Origin: CAYLPJ01 sp964385465
GTDB lineage: Bacteria; Planctomycetota; Phycisphaerae; SM23-33
Length of the DNA: 64,000 bases
Direction of reading: 5' to 3'
Assembly (NCBI GenBank): GCA_964385465.1
Contig: CAYLPJ010000001.1
Coordinates: 248,001-312,000 of the forward strand
In this document: positions 1 to 7,478 of the stretch, in pieces
How the letters are laid out: each line of letters begins with the position of its first letter
Numbering within the stretch: the stretch's first letter is position 1
Translations under genes and position numbers: made by a program
The notes under the pieces: generated by a model
Database searches by the model: none
What the model saw: only the letters and a program-made list of their open reading frames with translations
Told to the model about the DNA's origin: nothing

Positions 1-1
1 C

Positions 2-703
2 TTCGCCGCCTGCCCCTACTTCCTCAAGGCCCCCACCATGAGCTTCATGCTGCGAACCAGCTTCCTGTTCGCCGCCGTGGTCGGCTTCGTCGTCATCCCC
101 GCCGAGCGGGCGCTGATCCGCCGGCCTCTGTTCGGCCTCGGGGCCCTGCTCAGCCTCGTCGGCATCCTCCTGCTCTACCTCGAAAAGCTCGGCTCCACCG
201 ACGGAGGGCCCAGCCTCGTCGGCCTGCTGCTGGCGCTCGGGACCGCCATGGGATACGCCTGCTACGCCGTCGCCGTCCGCAAGTTCCTCTGGGGCTTCCC
301 CCTGCCCCTGGCCTTCGGCGTGATGAGCCTCTACACCACCGCCGTGCTCATCGTCCTGGCCGCCGCGGTCGGGGACGTCGGGCAGCTCGCCCACCTCCCG
401 GCCGGACGCTGGCCGCTGCTGGTCGTCTCGGCGTTCCTGGGCATCACGTTCGGGCACGTGTTCTACCACCGCGCGATCCACGGGATGGGCCCGGTGGTCG
501 CCAACGGGATGCTCATGGCCATGCCGTTCTGGACCTACGCCCTGGCGGTGGCCTTCCTGGGCGAACGCCTGACCGCCCTCCAGCTCATCGGCGGCGTGGT
601 GGTCGTCGCCGGCGGCCTGGCGCTGGTCCGCGCCAAGGCCCAGCTCGCCCGCTCGACCGCCCCGTCGCCCAAGACGGGCCCGGAGGACCTCTCGACGGAT
701 TGA
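2..703 (+). CDS. EamA/DMT-family membrane transporter, 5' truncated
   Basis: The reading frame is open from base 2, so the start lies upstream of the window; an in-frame ATG at 38 is probably internal. The visible part is almost all hydrophobic segments separated by short charged loops, as expected for an inner-membrane exporter of the drug/metabolite transporter superfamily. The C-terminal half shows the second EamA repeat: a helix reading SAFLGITFGHVFYHRAI, then a segment with FWTYALAVAFLGERLTALQ, then a glycine-rich last helix ending GGLALVRAK. This 'LGE.LT..Q.iGg..v..G' pattern is typical of EamA proteins. The substrate cannot be predicted. The gene is followed by a GC hairpin and a gap of about 200 bases, so it is probably the last gene of its unit. 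Confidence 0.8.
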   Translation, partial: FAACPYFLKAPTMSFMLRTSFLFAAVVGFVVIPAERALIRRPLFGLGALLSLVGILLLYLEKLGSTDGGPSLVGLLLALGTAMGYACYAVAVRKFLWGFPLPLAFGVMSLYTTAVLIVLAAAVGDVGQLAHLPAGRWPLLVVSAFLGITFGHVFYHRAIHGMGPVVANGMLMAMPFWTYALAVAFLGERLTALQLIGGVVVVAGGLALVRAKAQLARSTAPSPKTGPEDLSTD

Positions 704-724
704 CCGGCGGATGAGGGGCCGAAC

Positions 725-747
725 GCCGCGGGCGGGGTCGCCGCGGC
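725..747 (+). terminator. GC hairpin after the DMT transporter
   Basis: A 7-bp stem (GCCGCGG at 725-731, CCGCGGC at 741-747) with a 9-nt loop lies 21 bases after the stop codon. There is no T-tract, so it is only a candidate terminator or 3'-end stabiliser. Confidence 0.3.
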
Positions 748-912
748 AGACCCACGCGGCTCGGGGCGTAAGCTTGGGAAACCATCGGTCCCGCGGGCGC
801 ACACGATGTCCGTTCCTGGATACCGATCGGTTCGCTCGGTTTTTCGTTTGCGTCCAACCCCGGTTCGTGTTGTAGGTTACCTTTGCGGGGGCGGGCACGG
901 AGTGACGTCGCT

Positions 913-2232
913 ATGCCGTACGACGGTCTCTACGGGAAAAGGATCGAATGCGAGTGCGGGCGGACGCACCACGTCCAACCCGCGGAGGTCCTCTTCGCCC
1001 GCGACGCCCTCGACCGCCTGCCGGACCTCTGCGCACGCCACGCCGCCGGGCGGCGCTGCGCGGCCGTGATGGACCTGCGGACCCGCATCGCCGCCGGGTT
1101 CGACGCCGAGCGCGCCCTCGCGCGGGCCGGCTGGGAGGTCGATCCCGTCGTCCTGTCCGACGGCTACCATTGCGAGAGCCCCGTCTGCGACGACGTGACC
1201 AAGCTCGCTCTGGCCACGCGGTACGAGGTCCGCCAGGCCGACCTGATCCTCGCCGTCGGCAGCGGCGTCGTCAGCGACCTGGGCAAGTGGGTGGCCTTCG
1301 ACGCCGGCAAGCCGCTGATCACCTTCGCCACGGCCGCGAGCATGAACGGCTACGCCTCGGCCAACGTCGCGCCGACGATCGACGGCGTCAAGTCGCTCGT
1401 CCGCGCCCGCCCGCCGGCCGCGGTCGTCGCCGATCCGCTGGTGTTGGCCGAGGCGCCCCACGAACTCACCGCCGCTGGGCTGGGCGACGTGCTGGCCAAG
1501 AGCGTCAGCTCGGCGGACTGGCGGCTCAACCACCAGCTCTTCGGCGACTATTACTGCCCGCGGAGCGTGAACCTGATCGCCGAGATCGAGCCGCTCTACC
1601 TCGACCGCCCCGAGGCCGTCCGGGACCACGACCGCGAGGCCCTCGGCGCGCTGTTCGACGCCCTGCTGCTGACCGGCGTGGCCATGACCCTTGCCGAGAC
1701 CTCCGCCCCGGCCTCGGGGGGCGAGCACCTCGTCAGCCACACGCTGGACATGCTCGCGGTCCGGGACGAGCGTTTCCACGACCTCCACGGCCGACAGGTC
1801 GGCGTGGGCACGATCCTGGCCAGCGAGCTGTATCGCCGCGTGCTGGCGGTGGAGTCCCCCGACCTCCACGCCCCGCCGGCCGGCGTGGACCGGGCGTTCT
1901 GGGGCCCGCTGGCCGACGTGGTATCCGAGCAGTACGCCGCCAAGTCCGACCGCCTGGCCGCCGCCGGGCAGCGCCTCGCCGAAGGCGGCACCTGGGACGA
2001 CCTCCGCGGCGCACTGGCCGAGATGGTCCGCCCCCCCGAGCGGATCCGCGACACCCTCGCCGCCGCCGGCGCCGCCACCGGCGCCGGGGACATCGCCTGC
2101 GACCGACCCCGCCTGCGGGCCGCCTTCCGCCACGCCCACGAGATCCGCCCCCGCTTCACGGTCCTCGATCTCGCCCACCTCCTGGGCATCCTCCCCGCCG
2201 CCGCGGAAGAGATCGTCGAGCAGTGGGGATAG
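913..2232 (+). CDS. araM: sn-glycerol-1-phosphate dehydrogenase, AraM/EgsA-like
   Basis: This is a 439-residue member of the iron-containing-ADH/dehydroquinate-synthase superfamily, closest in motifs to AraM-type glycerol-1-phosphate dehydrogenases, which reduce dihydroxyacetone phosphate to sn-glycerol-1-phosphate with NAD(P)H. The nucleotide-binding turn GSGVVSD is at about residues 116-122, followed by the ATAASMNGYAS loop. The metal ligands expected for the family are present: Asp192 in GLGD, His272 or His276 in GGEHLVSH, and His292 in the LHGRQVGVG motif. I chose the ATG at 913 because GGAG lies about 10 bases upstream; a TTG start at 883 would add ten residues of no family character. 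A short cysteine pair near the N-terminus (ECECG) may be a lineage feature. The specific substrate is inferred from family motifs only. Confidence 0.8.
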   Translation: MPYDGLYGKRIECECGRTHHVQPAEVLFARDALDRLPDLCARHAAGRRCAAVMDLRTRIAAGFDAERALARAGWEVDPVVLSDGYHCESPVCDDVTKLALATRYEVRQADLILAVGSGVVSDLGKWVAFDAGKPLITFATAASMNGYASANVAPTIDGVKSLVRARPPAAVVADPLVLAEAPHELTAAGLGDVLAKSVSSADWRLNHQLFGDYYCPRSVNLIAEIEPLYLDRPEAVRDHDREALGALFDALLLTGVAMTLAETSAPASGGEHLVSHTLDMLAVRDERFHDLHGRQVGVGTILASELYRRVLAVESPDLHAPPAGVDRAFWGPLADVVSEQYAAKSDRLAAAGQRLAEGGTWDDLRGALAEMVRPPERIRDTLAAAGAATGAGDIACDRPRLRAAFRHAHEIRPRFTVLDLAHLLGILPAAAEEIVEQWG

Positions 2233-2255
2233 CCCCGGACTGATCGCCTTGGCGC

Positions 2256-2272
2256 GCCCACCGTTCGTGGGC
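2256..2272 (+). terminator. Hairpin after the AraM-like gene
   Basis: GCCCAC (2256-2261) pairs with GTGGGC (2267-2272) across a CGTTC loop, 24 bases past the stop codon. No T-run follows; candidate terminator only. Confidence 0.35.
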
Positions 2273-2433
2273 AAGCCCAACCGGCCTGCCCCTCGTCCCC
2301 CGATCATCCGGCCCCCTGTCTTGCGGTGTTCCGGTATCCGGTCCCCCGGTCCTGGGGTAATCCGGCCTTCCGCTATTCCCGTCCCGCCGCCTTCCTGATA
2401 AGCTTCTTCCCGCGGACACTGCGGACGGCAACG

Positions 2434-3735
2434 ATGAAACAGCAGAGCTTCGGGCATTCCGATCCCGGCAAGGTCAAGAAAGACAACGAGGACGCCATCC
2501 TCCTCGCCGTCGAGCGGGGGCTTTACGTGCTCTGCGACGGCTGTGGGGGTCACGCGGCCGGGAAGATCGCCGGCAAGATGACCTGCAACCTCACCTACGA
2601 GGCGATCAAGCTGCACGCCGAGGCCCTGGCCTCCTGCGCCGACGAGCCGACGCCGGCGAGGCGGGCGAAGGTTCTCGATGCCATCGAGTCCGGCGTCAAC
2701 GCCGCCAGCCAGCGGGTCTGGCAGGCCGCCCGCAGCGACCCGGACAAGCAGGGCATGGCCACAACGGTGGTCGTGCTGACCGTCACCGGCCGGCATGCCC
2801 TCATCGCCCACGCCGGGGATTCCCGGCTGTACCTGCTGCGCGGCGGGAAGATCCACCAGCTCACCGAGGACCACACGATGGCCTCGCGGTACGTGCGGAT
2901 GGGCCTGCTGACACCCCGCCAGGCCGCCGAGGCCCCGGCCGGGTCGAGGCTGCTGCGGGCGGTCGGCTTCCACGAGCGCGTCCGGCTGGACACGCTGCAC
3001 TTCGAGCTGGCCGACGGGGACCGGCTGCTGCTCTGCTCCGACGGGCTGACCGGCTACCTGACCGGCGAAGAGCTGCTGGCGCTCTGCGACGCCGGCCCGC
3101 TGACCCGCGCGCCGGGGCGGCTGATCGCCGAGGCCAACAAGCGCGGCGGCCGGGACAACATCAGCGCGATCGTCGTGGAAGTATCCGACGGCGACGCCGA
3201 GGCCGCACGCGACCTCGCCGACCGTCTCGGCGCCCTGCACGCGGCGCCGATGTTCCGCAACCTCGGCTACGCGGACCTGCTCCGCGTCGCCGGCGTGGCC
3301 GAGCAGGTCCGCTTCGCGCCCGGCGAGACGATCGTCCGCGAGGGCGAGCCGGGCGACCGCGTGTTCGTCAGCCTCGCCGGCGCCGTCGAGGTCCGCAAGC
3401 GCGACCAGGCGCTCGCCGAACTGCCGCCCCGCTCGCCGTTCGGCGAGATGGGCTTCCTGGACCGCACGCCCCGCACCGCCGACGTGGTCGCACGCGACGA
3501 CGTCCACGCACTCATGATCCCCCGCAAGGCCCTGATGGACCTGCTCCGCCGCGACCGCCTGCTGGCCATCCGCGTGCTGTGGGGGCTCTGCCGCGTGCTC
3601 AACGAACGCCTCTACCGCACCAGCAACGAGCTGGGCGAGCTCAAGGACGTCGTCGACGCCCGCGGCGATGAGGGCCAGGGCGAGCCCGTGCCGATCGAGG
3701 ACGCGCCCGAGAACGAAAACCTTTCGCAGGAGTAG
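2434..3735 (+). CDS. PP2C-type protein phosphatase fused to a cyclic-nucleotide-binding domain
   Basis: This 433-residue protein has two domains. Residues about 5-260 are a PPM/PP2C Ser/Thr phosphatase. They carry DNEDA near residue 20, the metal-binding LCDGCGGHAAG (Asp35), AHAGDSRLY (about 130), LLCSDGLTGYL (about 195) and GGRDNIS (about 235), which together supply the acidic residues that hold the Mn/Mg pair. Residues about 280-400 form a cNMP-binding/Crp-like beta-roll, with APGETIVREGEPGD, FGEMGFLDRTPRTADVVA and a final helical segment. The natural reading is a cytosolic phosphatase whose activity or location responds to a small ligand. The ATG at 2434 begins exactly at the PP2C fold, so I preferred it to an upstream in-frame extension. 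The URO-D-family gene follows after 32 bases and may be co-transcribed. Partner kinases are not in the window. Confidence 0.9.
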   Translation: MKQQSFGHSDPGKVKKDNEDAILLAVERGLYVLCDGCGGHAAGKIAGKMTCNLTYEAIKLHAEALASCADEPTPARRAKVLDAIESGVNAASQRVWQAARSDPDKQGMATTVVVLTVTGRHALIAHAGDSRLYLLRGGKIHQLTEDHTMASRYVRMGLLTPRQAAEAPAGSRLLRAVGFHERVRLDTLHFELADGDRLLLCSDGLTGYLTGEELLALCDAGPLTRAPGRLIAEANKRGGRDNISAIVVEVSDGDAEAARDLADRLGALHAAPMFRNLGYADLLRVAGVAEQVRFAPGETIVREGEPGDRVFVSLAGAVEVRKRDQALAELPPRSPFGEMGFLDRTPRTADVVARDDVHALMIPRKALMDLLRRDRLLAIRVLWGLCRVLNERLYRTSNELGELKDVVDARGDEGQGEPVPIEDAPENENLSQE

Positions 3736-3767
3736 TCGCCCGCCACCGCGACGCGACGGAGAGGACC

Positions 3768-4814
3768 ATGCCGCAGACGCCCCGCGAGATCGTCACACGC
3801 TGCCTGACCTTCGACCGCCCCGAACGCATCCCCCGCGACCTGTGGACGCTGCCCTGGGCCCAGAGCCGCTTCCCCGAAAGGATCGCCGAGATCCGCCGCA
3901 GATTCCCCGGCGACCTCGACCACCCGCCGGGGGTCTACAGGCCGTCGCGGCGCGTCCGCGGAGACCGCCACGGGCTCGGGGAGTTCGTCGACGACTGGGG
4001 CTGCCGATTCGTCAACATCCAGGCCGGCGTCATCGGCGAGGTCAAGGACCCGATCATCCCCGACCCCGCCGACCTCGCCGACCTCCGCCCGCCCTACGAG
4101 ACGCTGCCGGAAGACCGCGACGCCGCACGCGATACCGTCAACCGCTACTGCGCCGAGAGCGAGCGGTTCGTCATCGCCGGCTGCTGCCCCCGACCGTGGG
4201 AACGCATGCAGTTCCTCCGCGGGACGGTCGGGGCGATGATGGACGTGATGGACCCCGACGCCGGCGGGCGGAAGCTGCTGGAGGAGATCCACAAGTTCTA
4301 CCTCGCCGAGATGGCGTTCTGGGCCACGACGGACGTCGACGGCTTCAGCTTCATGGACGACTGGGGCTCCCAGCGCCAACTGCTGATCCCCCCGCCGGTG
4401 TGGCGCGAGCTGTTCCGCCCGCTCTACCGGGACTACGCCGACATCGCCCGCCAGTCGGGCAAGTTCCTGTTCATGCACAGCGACGGGCACATCGCGCAGA
4501 TCTACGACGACCTCGTCGAGATCGGCATCGCGGCCGTCAACTCCCAACTGGCCATCATGGACCTGGCCGACCTGGCCCGGCGGGTGAAGGGGCGGATCAC
4601 GTTCTGGGGCGAGATCGACCGCCAGCACGTGATGCCGGCCTCGGACCCGCAGGTCGCCCGCGACGCCGTCCGCCGGATCGCCGCCCACCTCCACGACCCC
4701 CGCGGGGGGATCATCGCCCAGTTCGAGCTCGGCCCCGCCGGCAACCCCGAGAACGCCTTCGCCATCTACGAGGAATGGGAGAAGGTCCACGAGGAGGCCC
4801 GGGCAACAGCCTGA
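3768..4814 (+). CDS. URO-D-family (uroporphyrinogen decarboxylase-like) protein
   Basis: This 348-residue TIM-barrel protein belongs to the uroporphyrinogen decarboxylase superfamily. It opens with PREIVTRCLTFDRPERIPRD, the typical start of the methyltransferase-like branch, and contains DGFSFMDDWGSQRQLLIPP and FLFMHSDGHIAQIYDDLVEIG, which match the conserved acidic and His/Asp positions of MtaA/MtbA-like members. True HemE usually has an arginine-rich N-terminal substrate motif that I do not see, so corrinoid-linked methyl transfer or another small-molecule role is more likely than haem synthesis. Such proteins are abundant in Planctomycetota and mostly uncharacterised. A good GGAGAGG ribosome-binding site lies just upstream. 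It converges on the next gene, which is on the other strand. Confidence 0.8.
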   Translation: MPQTPREIVTRCLTFDRPERIPRDLWTLPWAQSRFPERIAEIRRRFPGDLDHPPGVYRPSRRVRGDRHGLGEFVDDWGCRFVNIQAGVIGEVKDPIIPDPADLADLRPPYETLPEDRDAARDTVNRYCAESERFVIAGCCPRPWERMQFLRGTVGAMMDVMDPDAGGRKLLEEIHKFYLAEMAFWATTDVDGFSFMDDWGSQRQLLIPPPVWRELFRPLYRDYADIARQSGKFLFMHSDGHIAQIYDDLVEIGIAAVNSQLAIMDLADLARRVKGRITFWGEIDRQHVMPASDPQVARDAVRRIAAHLHDPRGGIIAQFELGPAGNPENAFAIYEEWEKVHEEARATA

Positions 4815-4841
4815 CCGGGGGGACACACTGCCCCCGAGCCC

Positions 4842-4875
4842 ACCCACTGCGCTGCGTGGGTCTCCGCCGGAGACC
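4842..4875. terminator. Paired inverted repeats between convergent genes
   Basis: ACCCAC/GTGGGT (4842-4847 and 4856-4861) is followed at once by GGTCTC/GAGACC (4859-4864 and 4870-4875, loop CGCCG). The two lie between convergent genes and could act as a bidirectional terminator, but neither has a T-tract. Confidence 0.3.
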
Positions 4876-4935
4876 GTCGGTCACGCCGTACGCACGCGCT
4901 CCGAGGCGGGCTTGGGCCTCTGTTCCCTGACGGCG

Positions 4936-5940
4936 CTACCCCATCCACTCCCGGCGACGCGTGACGCGCTTCAGCGCGGCGTTGGCGAGGCGGACGTCTT
5001 CGGCGATCTGGAAGTCGAACATGCCGACCAGCGCGAAGTCCGCGCCGCCGCGGAACACGTACGGCAGGGCCTTGCGCGGGTGTATGGCGCCGGCGGCGAG
5101 GACCTTGTAGGCGATCCACGGCCGCTTGATCGTCCGCATGAACTCGATCGTCCCGGCCGCGTCGGTGCACCAGTAGTTGTCGTCGCGGTTCTCGACGACG
5201 CTGCGGGTCTGCTCGGGGCGGCGGGCGGTGAAGTAGTCGTCGGTGTGCAGCGTCTTGACGTAGAAGTCCGGCTCGAGCCCGGCGGCCTCGCAGGCCTTGG
5301 GCACTGCCAGCGAGTGGCCTCCCACGCCGGCGGGCAGGCCCTGGGCCTGGATGAACCGCACGGCCTGGCCGAGGAACTCGACGTCCCCGGCCGCGACGAG
5401 CCGATCGGCGATGTTGCCCTGAACGTAGATCGCGTCGGCCCCGGCGTCGACGGAGCGTTTGATCCCCTCCATGCCGTGCTTGCGGCTGGGGTATCCCTGG
5501 ACAATCCACGTGATCCCGCTGCCGAACGCCTTGCGGTAGGCGGGGATCACCTTCCCGGCGTGCGGGTTGGTGTTGATGCAGTTGATCCCGTGCTCCTCGC
5601 CGAGCCGCAGCGTCTCGAAGATCTTCTCCTCGGTGAAGTACGCCTTGAGCAGCTTGGAGACGTACATCAGGTCCCGGCTGTGGGCGAAGCCGGCGATGAG
5701 GTTGCCCCCCATGATCAGGCGGCTGATCTGGAGCTCGCCGATCTTCCCGGTCGGCAGGCTGCCCTTCGCGCCCGGCTTGACCGGCTCGCGGGGGCCGGCG
5801 GCGCCCGCGGCGTCGGCGGCTGCGCCGCCGTCGGGGTCCCGCGCCATCAGCGCCCGCTCCTCGCAGCTCAGCGCCGCCGCCATCCCGCCGGCGGCCAGGG
5901 CCCCCTTCACAAAACTCCGCCGCGAATACCTGCACCGCAT
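4936..5940 (-). CDS. Tat-exported TIM-barrel/aldo-keto-reductase-like protein
   Basis: This 334-residue protein starts with a twin-arginine signal (RRSFVKGALAAGGMAAALSC), so it should be folded in the cytoplasm and exported. A cysteine at the end of the hydrophobic stretch could also make it a lipoprotein. After a Gly/Pro/Ala-rich linker the mature domain begins GKIGELQISRLIMGGNL, reminiscent of the first strand of aldo-keto reductases. It continues as an alternating barrel pattern, with EEHGINCINTNPHAG, SVDAGADAIYVQG and PWIAYKVLAAGAIHP. The canonical Asp/Tyr/Lys/His catalytic tetrad of aldo-keto reductases is not obvious to me, so enzymatic activity is unproven. The gene has its own extended -10 promoter and diverges from the secreted-protein pair at 6159. 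Confidence 0.6.
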   Translation of the reverse strand: MRCRYSRRSFVKGALAAGGMAAALSCEERALMARDPDGGAAADAAGAAGPREPVKPGAKGSLPTGKIGELQISRLIMGGNLIAGFAHSRDLMYVSKLLKAYFTEEKIFETLRLGEEHGINCINTNPHAGKVIPAYRKAFGSGITWIVQGYPSRKHGMEGIKRSVDAGADAIYVQGNIADRLVAAGDVEFLGQAVRFIQAQGLPAGVGGHSLAVPKACEAAGLEPDFYVKTLHTDDYFTARRPEQTRSVVENRDDNYWCTDAAGTIEFMRTIKRPWIAYKVLAAGAIHPRKALPYVFRGGADFALVGMFDFQIAEDVRLANAALKRVTRRREWMG

Positions 5941-5978
5941 GGCGTGCCCTTTCCGTTGCCGACAGTCGGAACGGCCGC

Positions 5979-5987
5979 ATTATACCA
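5979..5987 (-). promoter_or_regulatory. Extended -10 promoter for the Tat-exported protein
   Basis: Read on the minus strand, this site is TGGTATAAT, a consensus -10 with an extended TGn, about 40 bases upstream of the ATG at 5940. There is no convincing -35, which fits an extended -10 promoter. Confidence 0.45.
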
Positions 5988-6158
5988 ACATTGACGACAG
6001 CACCGCATCGACCTCCTCGCTGTGGGGTTCACAATAGGGACGCCGCGATCCGTACAACGTAGCCAACCGGCAGGCCAATCCGCCCGCGAGGCCGGTGAAG
6101 CCCGACGACGACCGCGGCGAGTCGTCAGGGCGATCCCCGCAGGCCAAAGGAAACCCCC

Positions 6159-7478
6159 ATGAAGCGTGCCCTTCCATTCGCGCTGGTCTTGACCTCGGCC
6201 TTGGCCCCGGCGCCCGCGGCCGAACGCGCCGCCGCGGAGACCACGCGATCCATCACCCAGTACGGGATCACGTGGACGTTTGCCGAGCCGGTCCCGGCCG
6301 GGCGGTTCGTCAACGGGGACCACTGGGTCGTCGGGCCGGTGACGGTCACCGGGATCGACCCGGCACCGAAGCCGGCGCGGAACGGGTCGGTGGTGAATCC
6401 GCCGGCGGGCAAGCGCCAGGGCTACGACGACCGCATCCACGGCTACGACGCCTCGCTTCGCGCGACGCTGCCGCTGGCGCTCGAGCCGGGGGAGTCGCTG
6501 GTCTCGACCGACAGCGTCGCCAAGGTCGGCGTGCCCACGCCGCAGACCGTCAAGGGCCAGTATTGCCGCGGCCCGCTGCGCACCGCCGTGGTGCTGACCT
6601 GCCTGGCCGAGCCCCCCCCGCCTGACGCGTTCCGCCCGCCGTACTGCGGTGCCGACAAGCCGATCTTCCGGGCCGGCAAGCTCCGCCGCGACCGGCTGGC
6701 GAAGCTCGAGCCCCCCGACGCGCCGCTGCCGGACCTCGCCCTCCACGAGCGATACCTCCAGCGCGTCTGGCTGGATCACTTCCACGAATGGCCCGCCCGC
6801 AGGATGCACCCGCTGGAGAACATGCCCGACTACGGTCGGGAGATCACGCACATCGTCTCCCGCGTGGGCCTGATGCTGCTGCTGGAGGACCCCGACGGCA
6901 AGCGGGAGACGCTGCTGATCCGCTTCGTGCAGCTCGGCATCGACCTCTACGGCGTGACGCGGTCGAACGACGACCTCTGGCGGGCCAACGGCGGGCACCA
7001 CTCGGGGCGGAAGTGGCCGATCCTCTTCGCCGGCCTGATGCTCGATCACGAGGGCATGAAGCACGTCGAGGCCGCGTTCGCCGAGGACCAGCAGACCTAC
7101 TACGGCAAAGGCTGGCGGGGGCAGAAGGTGCTCTGGAAAATCAACCTGGAGCCGCACCGCCGCCACGAGCACCTGCCGCCGGCCAAGTGGGACGGCCCGC
7201 CGTTCAAGGGCAAGAACAACGGGCACAAGTCCGAGGGCTACCGCAAGCTCAACGGCCCGACCTGGGTGGGCCAGGCGCTGGCGGCCAGGATCATGAACGC
7301 CCGGAAGCTGTGGAACCACGACGCGTTCTTCGACTACGTCGACCGCTGGATGGCCGACGACGCCCCCAAGGGCCTGCCCGGCCAGGCCGGCGGACCGTTC
7401 GTCTACGCCATGTGGAAACGCTACCGCCACGCCGCCGCCACCGTGCCGGCCGCCACCGAAGGAGACCGAGAACCATGA
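6159..7478 (+). CDS. Secreted protein of unknown function, coupled to a glycoside hydrolase
   Basis: This 439-residue protein has a clear Sec signal peptide (residues 1-20, MKRALPFALVLTSALAPAPA). I do not recognise the mature fold. The first 170 residues look beta-rich, with ITQYGITWTFAEPV and ANGDHWVVGPV-like phrases. The second half is rich in Trp, His and Lys (HHSGRKWPILFAGLMLD, YYGKGWRGQKVLWKINLEP) and looks alpha-helical, as in carbohydrate-active (alpha/alpha)6 barrels. That comparison is structural guesswork. Its stop overlaps the start of the next gene as ATGA, so the two are translationally coupled and probably act on the same extracellular substrate, likely a polysaccharide. Planctomycete genomes often carry such paired secreted proteins. 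Confidence 0.6.
   Translation: MKRALPFALVLTSALAPAPAAERAAAETTRSITQYGITWTFAEPVPAGRFVNGDHWVVGPVTVTGIDPAPKPARNGSVVNPPAGKRQGYDDRIHGYDASLRATLPLALEPGESLVSTDSVAKVGVPTPQTVKGQYCRGPLRTAVVLTCLAEPPPPDAFRPPYCGADKPIFRAGKLRRDRLAKLEPPDAPLPDLALHERYLQRVWLDHFHEWPARRMHPLENMPDYGREITHIVSRVGLMLLLEDPDGKRETLLIRFVQLGIDLYGVTRSNDDLWRANGGHHSGRKWPILFAGLMLDHEGMKHVEAAFAEDQQTYYGKGWRGQKVLWKINLEPHRRHEHLPPAKWDGPPFKGKNNGHKSEGYRKLNGPTWVGQALAARIMNARKLWNHDAFFDYVDRWMADDAPKGLPGQAGGPFVYAMWKRYRHAAATVPAATEGDREP

Noticed and set aside
883..912. TTG start for the AraM-like gene
   Set aside because: It adds ten residues without family similarity, while the ATG at 913 has a good ribosome-binding site.
877..3507. An 876-codon minus-strand frame across the AraM-like and PP2C genes
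   Set aside because: It spans two unrelated plus-strand genes and their intergenic region, which real genes would not do.
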